Shown here: positions 12,619 through 25,700 of the stretch, piece by piece | Position numbering within the stretch: position 1 is the first letter of the stretch | How the letters are laid out: each line of letters opens with the position of its first letter | Notes under the pieces: model-generated | Databases searched by the model: none | The model's input: the letters and a program-made list of their open reading frames with translations, nothing else | What the model was told of the DNA's origin: nothing | Source of the DNA: Citrus sinensis | Taxonomy: Eukaryota > Streptophyta > Magnoliopsida > Sapindales > Rutaceae | Assembly: GCF_022201045.2 (NCBI RefSeq) | Contig: NC_068562.1 | Location: 4,632,001 to 4,696,000, forward strand | Length of the DNA: 64,000 nucleotides | Direction of reading: 5' to 3' | Made by a program: the position numbers and the translations under genes

Positions 12619-15600
12619 TGATAGGTAGAAGCACAAAAAAAAAAAGAAGAAGATAGATTACCGAAATGCAAGTGATTTATTGAAAAGAAAATCTAAATGT
12701 GTTTAATCCTAATTTATCTTTAAATATAATTCTATTTGAAATGGGGTTTTATAAGAATAATAAGGGGGTGCTAATAGCTCCACCCTCTGGAAAATATCTG
12801 GATGAGCCGAAATGCCTGTGACACTTTGAAAAGAAATTGGGCCTAAGAAAGTTCGACATTTCTTCGGGCCCAAAACTTTTTAACCCAAGCCATTGTAATA
12901 GCATTCTTTCTTACTGCTACTACTACTAAGCTTTCAAGAATGCGTGGCTTTTCGATTGTATCTTTTTTTTCTTTTTTTTTGACCAGAAAAAATTTCGATT
13001 GAAAGGGAAAATCGATTTTTCTGGAAATTCAAAAAGGAATCCGATATTAGTGAATTAGTAGAATTTATAGAGAATCACCTCTCTTGAAGTCACAATCTCC
13101 TGTATGGGAAAATTTACTCTAGTTTTAAATGATGTGTTGATGGGGAGAACAAAATGCTAGCACGGCATCAACCCACGGCTTATTTTCCGGCATAAATTGA
13201 ATAATAGATCCCTGTCTTGCTCATCTATGGATGTAACAAACATTTCACCATCAAATTATGCTGCTGCTCTTTTTCATCTGAGGTTAATTATAGAATGTGA
13301 TTTATTTTTTTTTGTTTTCCCTCTCAAATTTAATTTTCTTTTCCGGGTTCAGCCGAATATGTTAGGATGATAATATTGATGTTTTGTTTTGAGATGTAAT
13401 TTGCAAGAAAGAAAACATAACGAGTTGCCTACATGTGGCCGATGATCTATGCTTGAACTAAAGAGATAAAGATTCTTTGAGGATTTGCTAATTTGGTGCT
13501 TCACGCTCACGCCCAAGGGGAAAAAAAAAAAAAAAAGGTTTGGGCGGTCTTAAAATGTCTTAAATGAGAACCAACACAAGTTGTCGTCAAGCTTTCGAGA
13601 CATTTTTTGGTACTTTATGATTTTGAAAAAGTTGTCGCTTGTGTCCGAGGATCAGTTACAAATCACTATCGAAAACCAAAACCAAAAAAATTTAGAAAAA
13701 GGCTTTTTCCCCAGCATCATCCCACCGAAGTCCATTTCAATTTGCCTATTGATTTGAAAGCTTACATCAAGCTGGACATTAGTTTCTTCTCCCACCCTCC
13801 CCCATAAATTTAACAAAGTTGCATATTCTTTCTTGCCTTGAGAGGCCATTAGAACAGGCTTTATGCGCTTGATTAGACCTTCAATCTGAACTTCTATTGC
13901 GGCCCTTTTATTATCATATCGAGCCCCGTTGTCATTTTAATCAATAGGAACACGCGCATGAACGCATCAACAACTTTTGATAAATAATCTCATCTTGTTA
14001 ATCTAATCGAAGCCACAGCCAATTGTTAATTAATACAAGCCGAAACCCAGTTGTGCTTACCTACCGGACGAGCACCAATAACAAAAAAGAGAAAAAAAAT
14101 ATGATAATGTTAATAATTAAGCTCAGTGGCCTGCCTTTACCAGTGAAGTGAAGGTCAATGCACATAAGTCACATCCAGGTGTCCCCAAACCTTTTCACTT
14201 CTTACGCAACATTGCATTTGTCTACTATATATACCCACCACAATAGTGACAAAAAATCTGCCCTTCAATAATAATATAATAACATTATGGAAATAAATCT
14301 TTATACACACACACATACACACGGTGTCATTCTTGTGAGTTGATGTCACATGGATCATTACAACAACGATTTTGATGGATTGGTGCTGGTAGGGAAGCGA
14401 AAGGTGGCAAAGCTATTGGTGAGTAGACTGGGGAGGGCCTGAAGAGGCGACAGGATTTCAGGGCCCCAATTAGCACCACAAAATCTTAATGGGCCCCACG
14501 AGTCCAATGGAGATCTTTCACTCTCAGTCAAATCTCGAAGACCCTTCAACAGTTTTGGTATCAAATTCAAACCGTAACAGTGTGTTGGCTTGCAGGCACT
14601 TGTGTCCGGTCCCCTGTTACTTTCAACCGAGGCAGCCAAGAAACCCACATTTTATGTCAAAATTTTGGGACCATTGGTCACTTACTCGATTGAAGAAAGG
14701 CCCTGTTCAATCGACATCTGATCTTTTCCAAATTCTGTTGATACAATCGTTTAAGCTTTAACAAGAATATATAATCTTATTTTAGTGGAAGCACTCTTGT
14801 CCTTTTATTAAGTTTTAATTAATTTGATTTGATATCGATTGATTTTGGACGCAGATGCCGGTAGATATCCAATCTAATTTTAAGCTAAATACAGTTATCA
14901 TCAGGCATGCAGTAAGATGGACCGACACAAATGTTAAACGTGAAGTGAAATTAATTATGCATTATTAAAAACTGTAAAAGTATTGCTGTAATTCTATACG
15001 TCACTCCACTCACGTACAGGAACTTCAAGATCAATTTATGAACAATCTATTACACATACAGTAAGCAAATGTGCAAAGTAAGCAAACTAATTAAATTCAC
15101 TAAATCAGCCAGCCAGCCATTGGAAAATCAGTGCACCATAATATCTCTCTCTTGACAGCGACAGAGTGTAGCCTGTTGAGACCAAGATTTGAGAATTGTT
15201 GCGTGACGCCATTAATTTCTCCCTCTCTCTCTCTTTTTCTTTTTTTCCCTTAAGTGTGTGCGCTGACTTCCTTCAGCAAAATTTTCTCTCCAAACATAAA
15301 AGTTTCAAAGGAACGACTGTAATCGGATTATAATTACCAATTAGGACAAACCCCACTTTCCATTTGCTTTACAATTAACATTAATTCTTTTTCTTAAGCA
15401 ATCAAATTTTGCCACATGTTATCCGATAATAACAAAAATAACTTTTTTCAAGCACGCCTTAGAATTTTTTAAGGCGACCAATTTGGATACTTCTCTTGCC
15501 AAATATTTTGACATTGTTTCATTTTCAAAGGTACTTCCTTTAGGCGAGGCAACTAAACTTGCCAAGTGTAATGTAATAAAAACAACAAATAAACCCATTT

Positions 15601-17650
15601 TAAAGCACCCGTTAGCGTTATGCCTATGCATATCTTAGCACGAACCAATATGGGTAATTATAAAATATTTAGTATGACTTGTTTGCTGTGAGAGTAAGAA
15701 TTGCAGAACATATAAAACTACGTTACAGACTCTGTATGTAACAGCTCAATGGAAATTAGTCTTGTATCAGCTAAGTTCCAACAACTTTTCCTCTCTCCTG
15801 CAACGCGTGGATGCTCCTCATTTGCTGCGTTACATACAGAATCTGTAACGTAGTAAGGTCCATCATTTGAGTGACAGGCACGCCAAAAAGAAAAAGGAAA
15901 ACAAGGTCAAGAAAGTCCTTTGCGTACGGCAGCAAATGAGCCTGCCAGTCTCGCCCCGAAAATTTATAAACATTATTTACTGGTGCCAGACACGTGACAC
16001 AGCCGTCTACATATTCCATTATACGCACCCGAAGGACCTGCTACAAGTCCATAATTTTACCTTTTACTAAAGTCAATTAGCCATTTTGAATTTCTTATTA
16101 TGATGTCATCCAACAATTTCAACGCATCAAAACTTGTGATTACTCGTACGTTAGAGCTCAGTTTTTGTTTTATTTTATGTATGTGTGTGTGTGTACACAG
16201 TTTTTCTTTAAGGAATATATCATTCTTATTTTGATCAAGTAAAGAAAAACACTATGAGAGTGTGTGTAGTCTTTTTTTAGTTTGGTTGCTCTTTTTTTTT
16301 TTTTTTTAATATAGACATACTGTTAACTTATATAGTTTAATAAAATCAATTTTTAATATTATTAAATATTAACTCATATAATTTTATAATATATTAAAAA
16401 AATAATTCGATTAAACTAAACAGTTTAATTGGATGCCCGTATTAAACAGAATAAAAGTGCTGCACTTGAGAATCACACACTCGCCCGCGCGCAGAGCACA
16501 CAGTACACACTGAAGAGATCTAGTAAAGAGTAAAGACAATGACCAAAATAGCATGAGATGCAATGGTTTCAGGCCGTACCAAAAAATATATTGTTTAATT
16601 TGAAAAACACTGTCCGAGTGTAATATCTTAGAGTTAGTAATGAACCAAACCAGCAGATATCATGTGATTAGAAATGAATGACGGAGTTGAGTGACTGTGA
16701 GGCCTCAAAATTTAACCAAATCAAATTTAACCGGATGCTCTGCCTCAAAATTAGTCTTCAGATGTGATTGTGATTGACGAGACGGCTCCGCCAGAGCTTA
16801 AAAGCGGAAATATGTACCGAGTGAATGAGCATAGATTAAAGGCATTGAAATCTACAGCCTTATCAGAATAAAAAAAAATTTCTTTTTTTTGGCAATATTC
16901 CTCGCCAACAAATTATTGCAAAAGAGAACCTAAAATCAATCAAATTCAATACCACATAGACAGCAGCTGCGGGCTACGGCAATTGCAAATGCAATGGAAT
17001 GCCGCTGCTGCGTGCCGAGCCTCCACGAATTGACTAGAATAACCTCCATCCCTCAGCGTGTTGTCACTATCTTGCGTCCTAATTTCGCAGCTCATGATCA
17101 CGTAAATGACCAAAACAGCCCTTCACTCGTTTCAAATTGAAAATCCGACTTTCTGCTTCTCCACTTTCTTTTCTTTTTTCTTTTGCCCTGGAGTGCTTTA
17201 GGTAACAGCAACAATAACCAAAAACTTACGAAAAGCTTCTGCCCTCTGTTTCCTCCGTCTCTTTCTAACCAATATTTCAGTTTCTTCTATTCTCTGTTAG
17301 CTTGTGTTTTGTGTGCCTATAATAAATATCACACTGCAAAGAGCTCAATTCTTTACACACACACACACAAGAAATTAAAGACCAATCTTTGTATCTTTCG
17401 CAAGTTGCAAGCTTCCATCTTAAGTCATAGCAATAGAGAGGCACAGAAAAAAGGTTGATCTTTTCTTTTCTTTTCTTTTCTTGCTAACGTGCACCTTCAT
17501 AATAGCACGGGAAGGGAAAGGAAGGAAAGATTATTACACAGTCTACAATTCAAATCATATTCTCTTTCTTCATCAGACCCTCTCCCAGAGTGTTGTCATT
17601 TCCCCAAGAACTCGAAACAGTAAACCAAAGCTAAACAGAGGACAAACCCC
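12619..17650. other. Gene-free region upstream of RLP44
   Basis: No supportable protein or RNA gene. Short ORFs near 13607, 14358 and 15419 show no recognisable family. It contains a palindromic dispersed repeat (15719-15852) and a CA/GT-rich stretch near 16180. The last 300-500 bp are probably the RLP44 promoter and leader; a TATA-like TATAATAAAT near 17318 is a weak candidate. Confidence 0.5.
15719..15852. repeat. Short dispersed repeat with inverted ends, copy 1
   Basis: Both ends carry the block TACGTTACAGA-TCTGTATGTAAC in inverted orientation, about 30 bp each, and each end is itself nearly palindromic. Its minus strand resembles 29424-29520 over some 90 bp (blocks such as CTGTATGTAAC, CAGCAAATGAG and GTTGCAGGAGAGAGG). 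No coding capacity. It is probably a non-autonomous mobile element of unknown class. Confidence 0.5.
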
Positions 17651-17651
17651 G

Positions 17652-17705
17652 TCTCTCTCCCTCTCTCTCTCTCTTTATCTATCTGTCTCTGTCTCTGTCT
17701 CTGCT
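17652..17705. repeat. CT-rich tract in the RLP44 leader
   Basis: CTCTCT repeats followed by CTGTCT repeats lie immediately before the RLP44 start codon. They are probably transcribed as 5' UTR. Confidence 0.75.
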
Positions 17706-17711
17706 GTGTAA

Positions 17712-18527
17712 ATGGCTGGCTGTACGCCGATACTGTTCTTCCTGCTAACGTGCGCCGGTCTCCCTCTCTGCTCATCAGATCCAAACGACGAAGCTTGCTT
17801 GACCCATCTAAGCCAATCGCTAAAAGACCCTTATAAGAACCTTCAAAACTGGACCAAATCAACATTCTCAAATGCTTGCAACGGCTTCACTTCATATCTC
17901 CCAGGCGCCACTTGCAACAATGGTCGCATCTACAAGCTGTCTCTCACGAACCTCTCTCTTCAAGGCTCAATCTCTCCTTATCTTTCGAATTGCACCAATC
18001 TTCAATCTCTTGACCTCTCTTCAAACGCGCTCACAGGGTCAATCCCGGCGGATTTACAGTACTTGGTGAATCTGGCAGTGCTGAATTTGTCAGCAAATCG
18101 ACTAGCAGGAGAGATCCCACCTCAGCTCACATTGTGTGCATACTTAAACGTGATTGATCTTCATGATAATTTGCTAACGGGTCAGATTCCTCAGCAACTG
18201 GGACTTCTAGTTCGTTTGTCAGCATTTGACGTGTCGAATAACAAGTTGTCTGGGCCGATTCCGGCTTCGTTAGGGAACAGAAGTGGGAACTTGCCTAAGT
18301 TTAATGCGAGTTCGTTTGAAGGAAATAAGGATCTTTATGGATACCCTTTGCCTCCAATGAAAAGTAAAGGGCTGTCCGTTCTGGCCATTGTTGGCATCGG
18401 TTTAGGAAGTGGATTTGCAAGTTTGGTTATCAGTTTTACTGGGGTTTGTATTTGGTTGAAGGTTACTGAACATAAGATGGCTCTTGATCAAGAAGGCAAG
18501 ATTAGTCAGCTTATGCCTGATTATTAA
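17712..18527 (+). CDS. RLP44: Receptor-like protein 44 (LRR membrane protein)
   Basis: Plasma-membrane receptor-like protein without a kinase. In Arabidopsis it links cell-wall state to brassinosteroid signalling through BAK1 and BRI1. Single exon, 271 aa, same size as Arabidopsis RLP44. Residues 1-22 form a hydrophobic signal peptide. An LRR N-cap follows (DPNDEACL, then [15 protein letters not shown]). About four leucine-rich repeats come next (for example [16 protein letters not shown] and [16 protein letters not shown]). A membrane span runs at about 222-250, and the short cytoplasmic tail ends [11 protein letters not shown], nearly identical to the Arabidopsis tail. The start follows directly on the stop of an upstream ORF (17481-17711), so translation could be damped if that ORF lies in the mRNA. 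In Arabidopsis RLP44 (At3g49750) sits beside the PPR gene At3g49740, whose homologue is also in this window. Confidence 0.96.
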   Translation: MAGCTPILFFLLTCAGLPLCSSDPNDEACLTHLSQSLKDPYKNLQNWTKSTFSNACNGFTSYLPGATCNNGRIYKLSLTNLSLQGSISPYLSNCTNLQSLDLSSNALTGSIPADLQYLVNLAVLNLSANRLAGEIPPQLTLCAYLNVIDLHDNLLTGQIPQQLGLLVRLSAFDVSNNKLSGPIPASLGNRSGNLPKFNASSFEGNKDLYGYPLPPMKSKGLSVLAIVGIGLGSGFASLVISFTGVCIWLKVTEHKMALDQEGKISQLMPDY

Positions 18528-21500
18528 ACTTTTATTATCCCGCTTTCCCTCTTGTCTCTTGATGATTGTTTTCAAGTATGTCAGGAATCTCAATGTGATT
18601 GAATTGAAGATGCTTATAATTATTCAGTGAGCTCAATCGCTACAAAATTTGAGGTATGCTTCTTCCATTTTTGCTTTTTTTTTTCTTTTGAAACACGAGT
18701 GAGGTGTGGGCTAATCATTCTTCTTATCTTCTGATGGGGTTTTTCAGAAGCTTTTTCTGTTACTGATTTTTTCGAGATTTTTTTTTTCTCAAATTCTTCT
18801 GCCCTTCGGTGTTTTTTTTTTTTTTTGAGATAGTATAGTATATTCTACAAACAATGACAATGTATAAACCTATTCAACTGGAGGCTTCAGTGAATTAACT
18901 ATATCAATGTAATGTATCTGCTAGTACAAAATGTAATAGATTTTCTTGGCTTTGGAGTTTCGACACTTTCAATCTTTGTATCTATCTCTTTCTCTCCTTC
19001 TCTGGAAAGATTTTCCGCAGTTTATTTTGTTTTTTATTTTTCCTAAAATACATACTAAGAAACTGGTGGGGATTTTGATGCCCTGAAATGGGTGCATTTA
19101 ATTAGAGGAAAATACAGTTTGGCCGAGTGGACAGGGGTATTTTATTCCTAGATTAAATTTGAGTGAAGGCAGAATGTTCTCATTTTCAAGAATTAAGAGT
19201 AGACATCTCTTAAATATTTAAAAATTTAGGCAGCGCTCCATTAGTATTTATGTAAATTGATCTCAGTTATAGTCTAATTTATAAATATAAGTTATATTAT
19301 CATGTAATATGAGTTGTACTATAAGTAATAATCTCATGAAATAAAAAAAATTAAAAGGAAAATACGATTTCACCTACTTGAAATTCTAGTGCAATGCTAA
19401 TGTGAGCCGGGGGGAGACCTGTTCCACCACCAAATGCCATGATGGAGATTGTCCATTTCTCTTTGGCACTTTATTTAAGCTGTTGGTTCCCTCTGATCAT
19501 GCCAACATTCTGGTCAGTTTTGCCGGTCATTTATCCTACTGGTTTTTGGATTTCATGATTCTATGGGCGCATGTACTTTTATTGCACAAATTTCTGAAAC
19601 ACAAGTTAGAAAGTTAACTTACAAAAAAGTTGCACATTCATGTCTCTCAAGTCCTCTTAACTCGAAGATCATAAAAGTAAAACAATTTACAATTCCATCC
19701 ATGTTGCCCAATTAACTGTATGTTCTATTACTTTTAGGTTCTTTTGAATACCAATACCAATAATTAAATTCTTGAAGTGGGACAATGAGTTGAACTGCAT
19801 ATACCGTATTGTATTTGGAGAGATGTGGGGTGCATTATTGGGGTGGCTCAGTGGGTTCGTTACTCTGGGTTATATATATTCTAGGCACTTGACTCCCCTT
19901 TTACCTGCGTCCTATTGTTTTAGCCGTAGGTGAACAGGCTAGGGCTGTAGGCTCACTTTCTTGCTCCCTGTGATCACACTTAAATTGAAGCAAGCTGGTG
20001 CCTGGTGGTGAGATTTAAGATTTTACTGCCCACTGCCCACTGCCCACTGCCCACTGCACACTGCATGTGTTTGCAGTGCCCACCCCCCTCAGCTCTATTT
20101 CTGACTTTTTCTTGTTTTCGGAACAGCAACCACTCTACTGGCACCTCTCCAATCTCTTTTCCGTATGAAAATCCCAAGCAAATGATTGAATTTCTCTTTT
20201 CCTTAATCCTTTGCAATTTACAAATACTGTAATCTACCAATATTTTAATCTGGAATTTATATTGAATTCTATTTTTTTTTTTATATACATATACTCCTAA
20301 TATATTTAGAGACCTATCTAGAATATATGCTCCCATTAATATCCGAGGTGACTCTAATCCCGTCCACATTGTTTAAAGAGCACGGTCTCACCACTAAAGT
20401 AAAGCCGCACCTGTTTGTGGGGGCGAACAAGTCTTGAAGTTGAAAGTGGATGTTGATCAAAGTGCACGGACTCAACTAATTGATATTGGGACTTTAGAAA
20501 AATAAAATCCTTTGTTCCAGAAATTCGGGAGAAACAATAATATTTAAACAAGTAAGCTCAGCTAAAATAGGAGGGGATGCTGGACTATAAACTTGACATT
20601 TAACATTTTGGTTGGACACAAAGTGAAGAATGATATTTGTCTTTTGAAGATCCACAAAAGCATTCCAATTTTTGAACAACATAATTAGGCCCACACTTGT
20701 CGCCGCTGCAATCGACTGAATGATCGACTGGTTGAGATTGAGCGCATAGTTTCAACTCACACCGAAAGCAGAGATGGTCAAAATGTGCTTTCCATTTCTC
20801 ACAATAATGATTCCTCCGATAATGGCATGCATGTCATCATGCTTTGCCCCCACCACAAAGCCACACTGATCTTCATGGTTTTGTTATGTTGTTGGCCGTA
20901 ATGGGTTTCGGAGAATTTTTATGGGGATGGCTTCTGCCTTTTGGTTTCTCTCTCAATCACAACTCACAAGAGGTATGCTCTTGCTTTCAATGCGTGAAAA
21001 AGCCTAAAGGGTTTCGCTTCTTGAAAATTTACCTTCGGCCTCTTGGTTATCTTGATTTTCTACCCATTACAAATGAATGAATAAATCAATAATATAATAT
21101 AGAAATCAATAATATAATATAGCAAAGTCCCCAAGGTTTTACTTAGATATTTTCGTCATGAATTGAACAACCATGGAACTTTACTATTTGGACAACAAAA
21201 TATTGAAATCTACTATTGTAAGTCACATGCATTGATATTTTGCATCGTCTCCAGGTAAAAGTTAAAAAGAGGGGGAAAAAAAAAAAGAGGAAACAATCCA
21301 ACTTGTTTGATGGTCGGCTGTGATGTGATTGAAGTTGTTAAAATAGAAGAATTAAAGGAAGCTTTGGTTTTTGAATGTACTCATTTCAGTGGTGTTATGT
21401 TACTTTATTTATGTGATTATTAATATTTAATTAATCAATATATTATAGAATTTTCTTTAATTAAATTAAAAAGAATTGTGTTTGTGACAACCATATCTCA

Positions 21501-22730
21501 GCCTCATAAAAATATATTGTTAAAGTTATTGAAGTCCATTCAAACGTATTGTATAATATATAGGTCATAAATTAGATAACTAAAAGTTTTGACAAAATAA
21601 TGTACATTTTAATAGGTAAATTGGTCGTTTTGTATAATAAAGGTCGAGTAGATAAAATAATCTATGTTAAGGAAATTCTAATAGTTGGAAGCAGTGAAGG
21701 ATACGTAAAACATAATACAGAAATTAGATTTAAGAGCAAAATTGATTAATTGTAAAAACTATGGATTTATGTAAATTTTAAAGAAACAACAAGGATTTTT
21801 GCTCCAATTTTTTTTTATTACACTAATTTTAAAATAAGAAGCCTACTGATATACAATCATACATCTACCAAGATTTTTTTGCCTTATGATGCAGTTGTAG
21901 ATTATAGCCTGAACATTCTTTCCTCATTCACTACTAGAGGAATCCCGACTCCCGAGCAAAGGAATATCAACTCCATTATGGGAGATAATCGAGTTGGATT
22001 ATTTTCACATTTTCTTAAACCCACCAAACAGTTTTCACAATTAGATTTAAAAATCAAATAAAATAAAGTGTTTCCTAATAGGCTTCAGCCCAACCGAGGA
22101 TGGAAAGAAAAAGTAGATTGTAATTTGTAAAGCAGTGGAACTTCTAGCACCCCTCTAAAATCTTTATAACACCCCTTTTTGTTTTTATTTCCTAAACTAT
22201 CCGAGTTTAATTTACAAATTACATACTCATGTATTAAAATTAACAATCTTTCCATAAAAATTTCACCCTAAATATGGTAAACTTTCTAAAAGTTTTGTCA
22301 TTTTTAATAGTTTTATTATAAATACATGCAAATGCTAGAATCTTCAATTATTTCTCCTTATTGTATAATTTTTATCTCTCAAACATCCTATAATTTTCTT
22401 TATAATATATATTTTTACTTACAAACTAAAATATAAATATAAATTATGACATGGGGTATTAGGGTTGGTGTAAATTTTTTTAAAAGAATGTTTTATTTAA
22501 TTTTTATTCGAAATGAAAAATTGAGTTAATTATTTTTTATTATTTAAAGTAATTTTAGTTAAATTAGGTTTTATGAGGAATTTTGAGGTCTTCAATAAAA
22601 GTTGGGCCTTCTCAAATTCGAGCCGAAACAACCCGACCCACCCATCACCATCTTCTGTCTCCACTCTCTTTCTATTCTACTTCTGTATACCCTTCAAAAA
22701 CCCTAAACAATTTACAAGCTCTGAGCTTTA
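18528..22730. other. Gene-free region between RLP44 and RH16
   Basis: Starts with the RLP44 3' UTR. No ORF with recognisable similarity and no tRNA-like structure was found. It holds a CACTGCC minisatellite (20025-20072) and AT-rich DNA at 21400-22600. The last 100-150 bp should contain the RH16 promoter/leader. Confidence 0.5.
20025..20072. repeat. 7-bp minisatellite, unit CACTGCC
   Basis: Five to six head-to-tail copies of CACTGCC, the last two changed to CACTGCA. It lies in intergenic DNA. Confidence 0.85.
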
Positions 22731-22784
22731 ATATCATTGCATACTAGTTATTCCCGAAAGCGCGGATTTCTTTCTGCCGTTTCG

Positions 22785-25700
22785 ATGGGTAAAAGTAAAG
22801 AAATCCCATCAAAAGAAGTCAAGCAAGCAGAAGAAGAAGAAGCAGAAGCGGAAGAAGAGAAAAGCTTCGAAGAGCTCGGGTTGGACCTCCGTCTAGTTCA
22901 TGCCCTTAACAAAAAGGGCATTCAAAAACCCACCTTAATTCAGCAAGCTTCGATTCCTCTTATTCTTGTGAGTTCCTTCCTTCAACTTGCTTTTTTCAGC
23001 GTTATTTCAGTTTCTGGTCGGGTCTTTCAATGTTGCAAATTTAATCAGACTTACATTTGACGTGTAATTGTAAAATGGACTACCAGGAAGGCAAGGATGT
23101 GGTTGCAAGAGCGAAAACGGGTTCTGGGAAGACCTTTGCTTATCTTCTTCCTTTGCTTCACAGGCTATTCAACGAGTCTTCACCTAAGAGCAAGCTTGCT
23201 CCAGCTGCGTTAGTTCTTGTCCCGACAAGGGAGTTATGTCAACAGGCATGTTTTAGTTCTCCCCACTCTGCTTATACCAATATATCTGCCTGTGATTTTA
23301 ATTATACAGACTGTCATCGGTTGTAGTTATATGATTTCTATGTATAGGTTTATTCGGAGGTTATGGCACTTATTGAGTTATGTAAAGGTCAAGTTCAGTT
23401 GAAAGTTGTGCAGTTGACGAGCAGCATGCCTGCGTCTGATTTGGTTGGTTCAATCTTCTTTTGTGTTTTTCCTATCAAAAAATCCTCTTTTGGGTTTTAA
23501 TTAAGATTTTGTTTAGATTAAACAAGTTGAACTGTTTGCTAACTCCTGTCTGGTTGGTAAAAATGTTTCCAGCGGGCTGCATTGGCAGGACCTCCTGATA
23601 TTGTGATAGCTACTCCTGGTTGCATGCCTAAATGCTTGTCCACTGGTGTACTTCAATCAAAATCTTTTAGTGATTCACTGAAAATTCTTGTGCTTGATGA
23701 GGTGAGGATATGACTCTTGGTATATCAAGAATCTTGTTTTGTGAATTTCAGTTGAGTATTATGACATAAGTTGAAGGTTTACAACTTACTAGCTAGCTTC
23801 GATGACATTGGGTGACAGTATGTTTTTTTTATACAACTGTCATCCAACTTATCAATTATATTGTTTGAATGGATTAGGTTCTAAAAAATGTACGCCACCT
23901 TGCATTTTAGTGGTAGTTGTGTTCTTCTCTTATTTGATATCATATTTTCTTGACCATCTTATTTTATATTCATTATTAGGAGTTGGTTGATTCATATTTG
24001 TTTCCAGGCAGATCTTTTGTTGTCGTATGGATACGAAGATGATCTGAAAGCTCTTTCAGCTGTCATTCCTAGAGGCTGTCAGTGCCTTCTTATGTCTGCT
24101 ACTTCAAGGTGTGTTTTATGTCATTTTTGTTCAAATCCTATTTTAAAGTTGGGTGATGACAACTAATTTTCTGCCTTACAAGCTTTGATTCTAAGATGAT
24201 CCAACCTGTCCTATCCTTTTCTCATCCCAAATAAGGATCCTGTGCCTTATGAAGTGGGGGAATCTATTTATTGCCATCCTTCACCTTTTTTATATGAGTG
24301 TCAAGTTCACTTTTGGGTTTCATTTTCTGTACTTTATTCCTATACATCGGCTGCCATTACTTGTGGGCCAATTCATCAGCTAAAACTACAACAATTGGTT
24401 TTGAAGTTCCCTCCCACCGATTGCATTCTGCATAATTGGAGATTCTGTGCTAGTTATCAACAAAATTAATCTTTCAGCATTTCGGTTAAATCATCATACC
24501 ATGTAAAAATTATGTTGACTTTTCTTTAAGCCCTGTGAGTGGACTGACAGTGTTCAATGGATATTGCAATTCTGATATTTGGCAGTTCTGATGTTGATAA
24601 ATTGAAAAAGCTGATTCTGCACAATCCCTACATTTTGACTTTGCCAGAAGTTGGAGACGTTAAAGATGAGGTTATTCCCAAAAATGTTCAGCAATTCTGG
24701 GTAAGAATTACTATGTTCTTCTTGGGAATTTGAAGACTATAGCATCTTTCAGTTTCCTTTGATACATGGAACTATATTTGGCCTAAAATATCCTGACATG
24801 TTTGAATTATCATTTGTGTTGCCTAATACATTCCTTATAACAATGGTGTCAGTGTTGGATCATGAAAGCCCATTAGTCATTGATTGGTGGGCCTGGATGT
24901 AATGCGTTAAACTCTAGGTAAACTTGCCATCAAGTATGTTAAAATTTATTAGAATATGAATAGCATTTGAAGACTATAGCATCTTTCAGTTTCCTTTGAT
25001 ACATGGAACTATATTTGGCCTAAAATATCCTGACATGTTTGAATTATCATTTGTGTTGCCTAATACATTCCTTATAACAATGGTGTCAGTGTTGGATCAT
25101 GAAAGCCCATTAGTCATTGATTGGTGGGCCTGGATGTAATGCGTTAAACTCTAGGTAAACTTGCCATCAAGTATGTTAAAATTTATTAGAATATGAATAG
25201 ATCCTAGAAGTAATTAATATGTTGGTTTACAACTATTTTTCCAAGCACAGAACTGGTGCGGCTCCACTTGACAATGGAATTTTGGGACCATGTCGATGGT
25301 CAGGTGTTATATTTTTGCTGTTTTTTAAAAAAATTTCTAAGGCCTGTCTTGGCAGATTATTTTGGATTTTATGTTGAAATTATCTCCAAGTAAACTTGTG
25401 ATACAACATTTCACTCTGTCAGAGTTTTTCATTGTTGATATGCATTTGTCTTGTGATGTCTTCTTGTATCTGTGTTTTATTTGCTGTTGTGGATCAGTGG
25501 CTCAATTATATTATTTTAATTAAAACATTTTTATGTTTTCCTTTCCTTCTGTTTTAGATTTCATGCAGTGAACGTGATAAATTACTCTACATTCTTACCC
25601 TCTTGAAGCTGGAATTAGTTCAGAAAAAAGCTCTGATATTTACAAATACAATTGACATGGCTTTCAGATTGAAATTATTCCTGGAAAAGGTACTCTGTAG

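Noticed and set aside
14358-14761. Overlapping ORFs of 90-96 codons on both strands in a GC-richer patch
   Set aside because: Neither translation resembles a known family. The patch may be an old transposon remnant, but no ends were found.
19835-19980. Possible tRNA-derived SINE (a GGTGGCTCAGTGGGTTCG-like A box)
   Set aside because: No B box at the expected distance, no tail and no target-site duplication.
19980-20369. 129-codon minus-strand ORF over the CACTGCC minisatellite
   Set aside because: Its openness comes partly from the repeat; the sequence is low complexity and unlike any family.
22737-22784. In-frame upstream ATG of RH16
   Set aside because: It adds 16 residues outside the conserved region. 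Possible, but 22785 fits the family start better.
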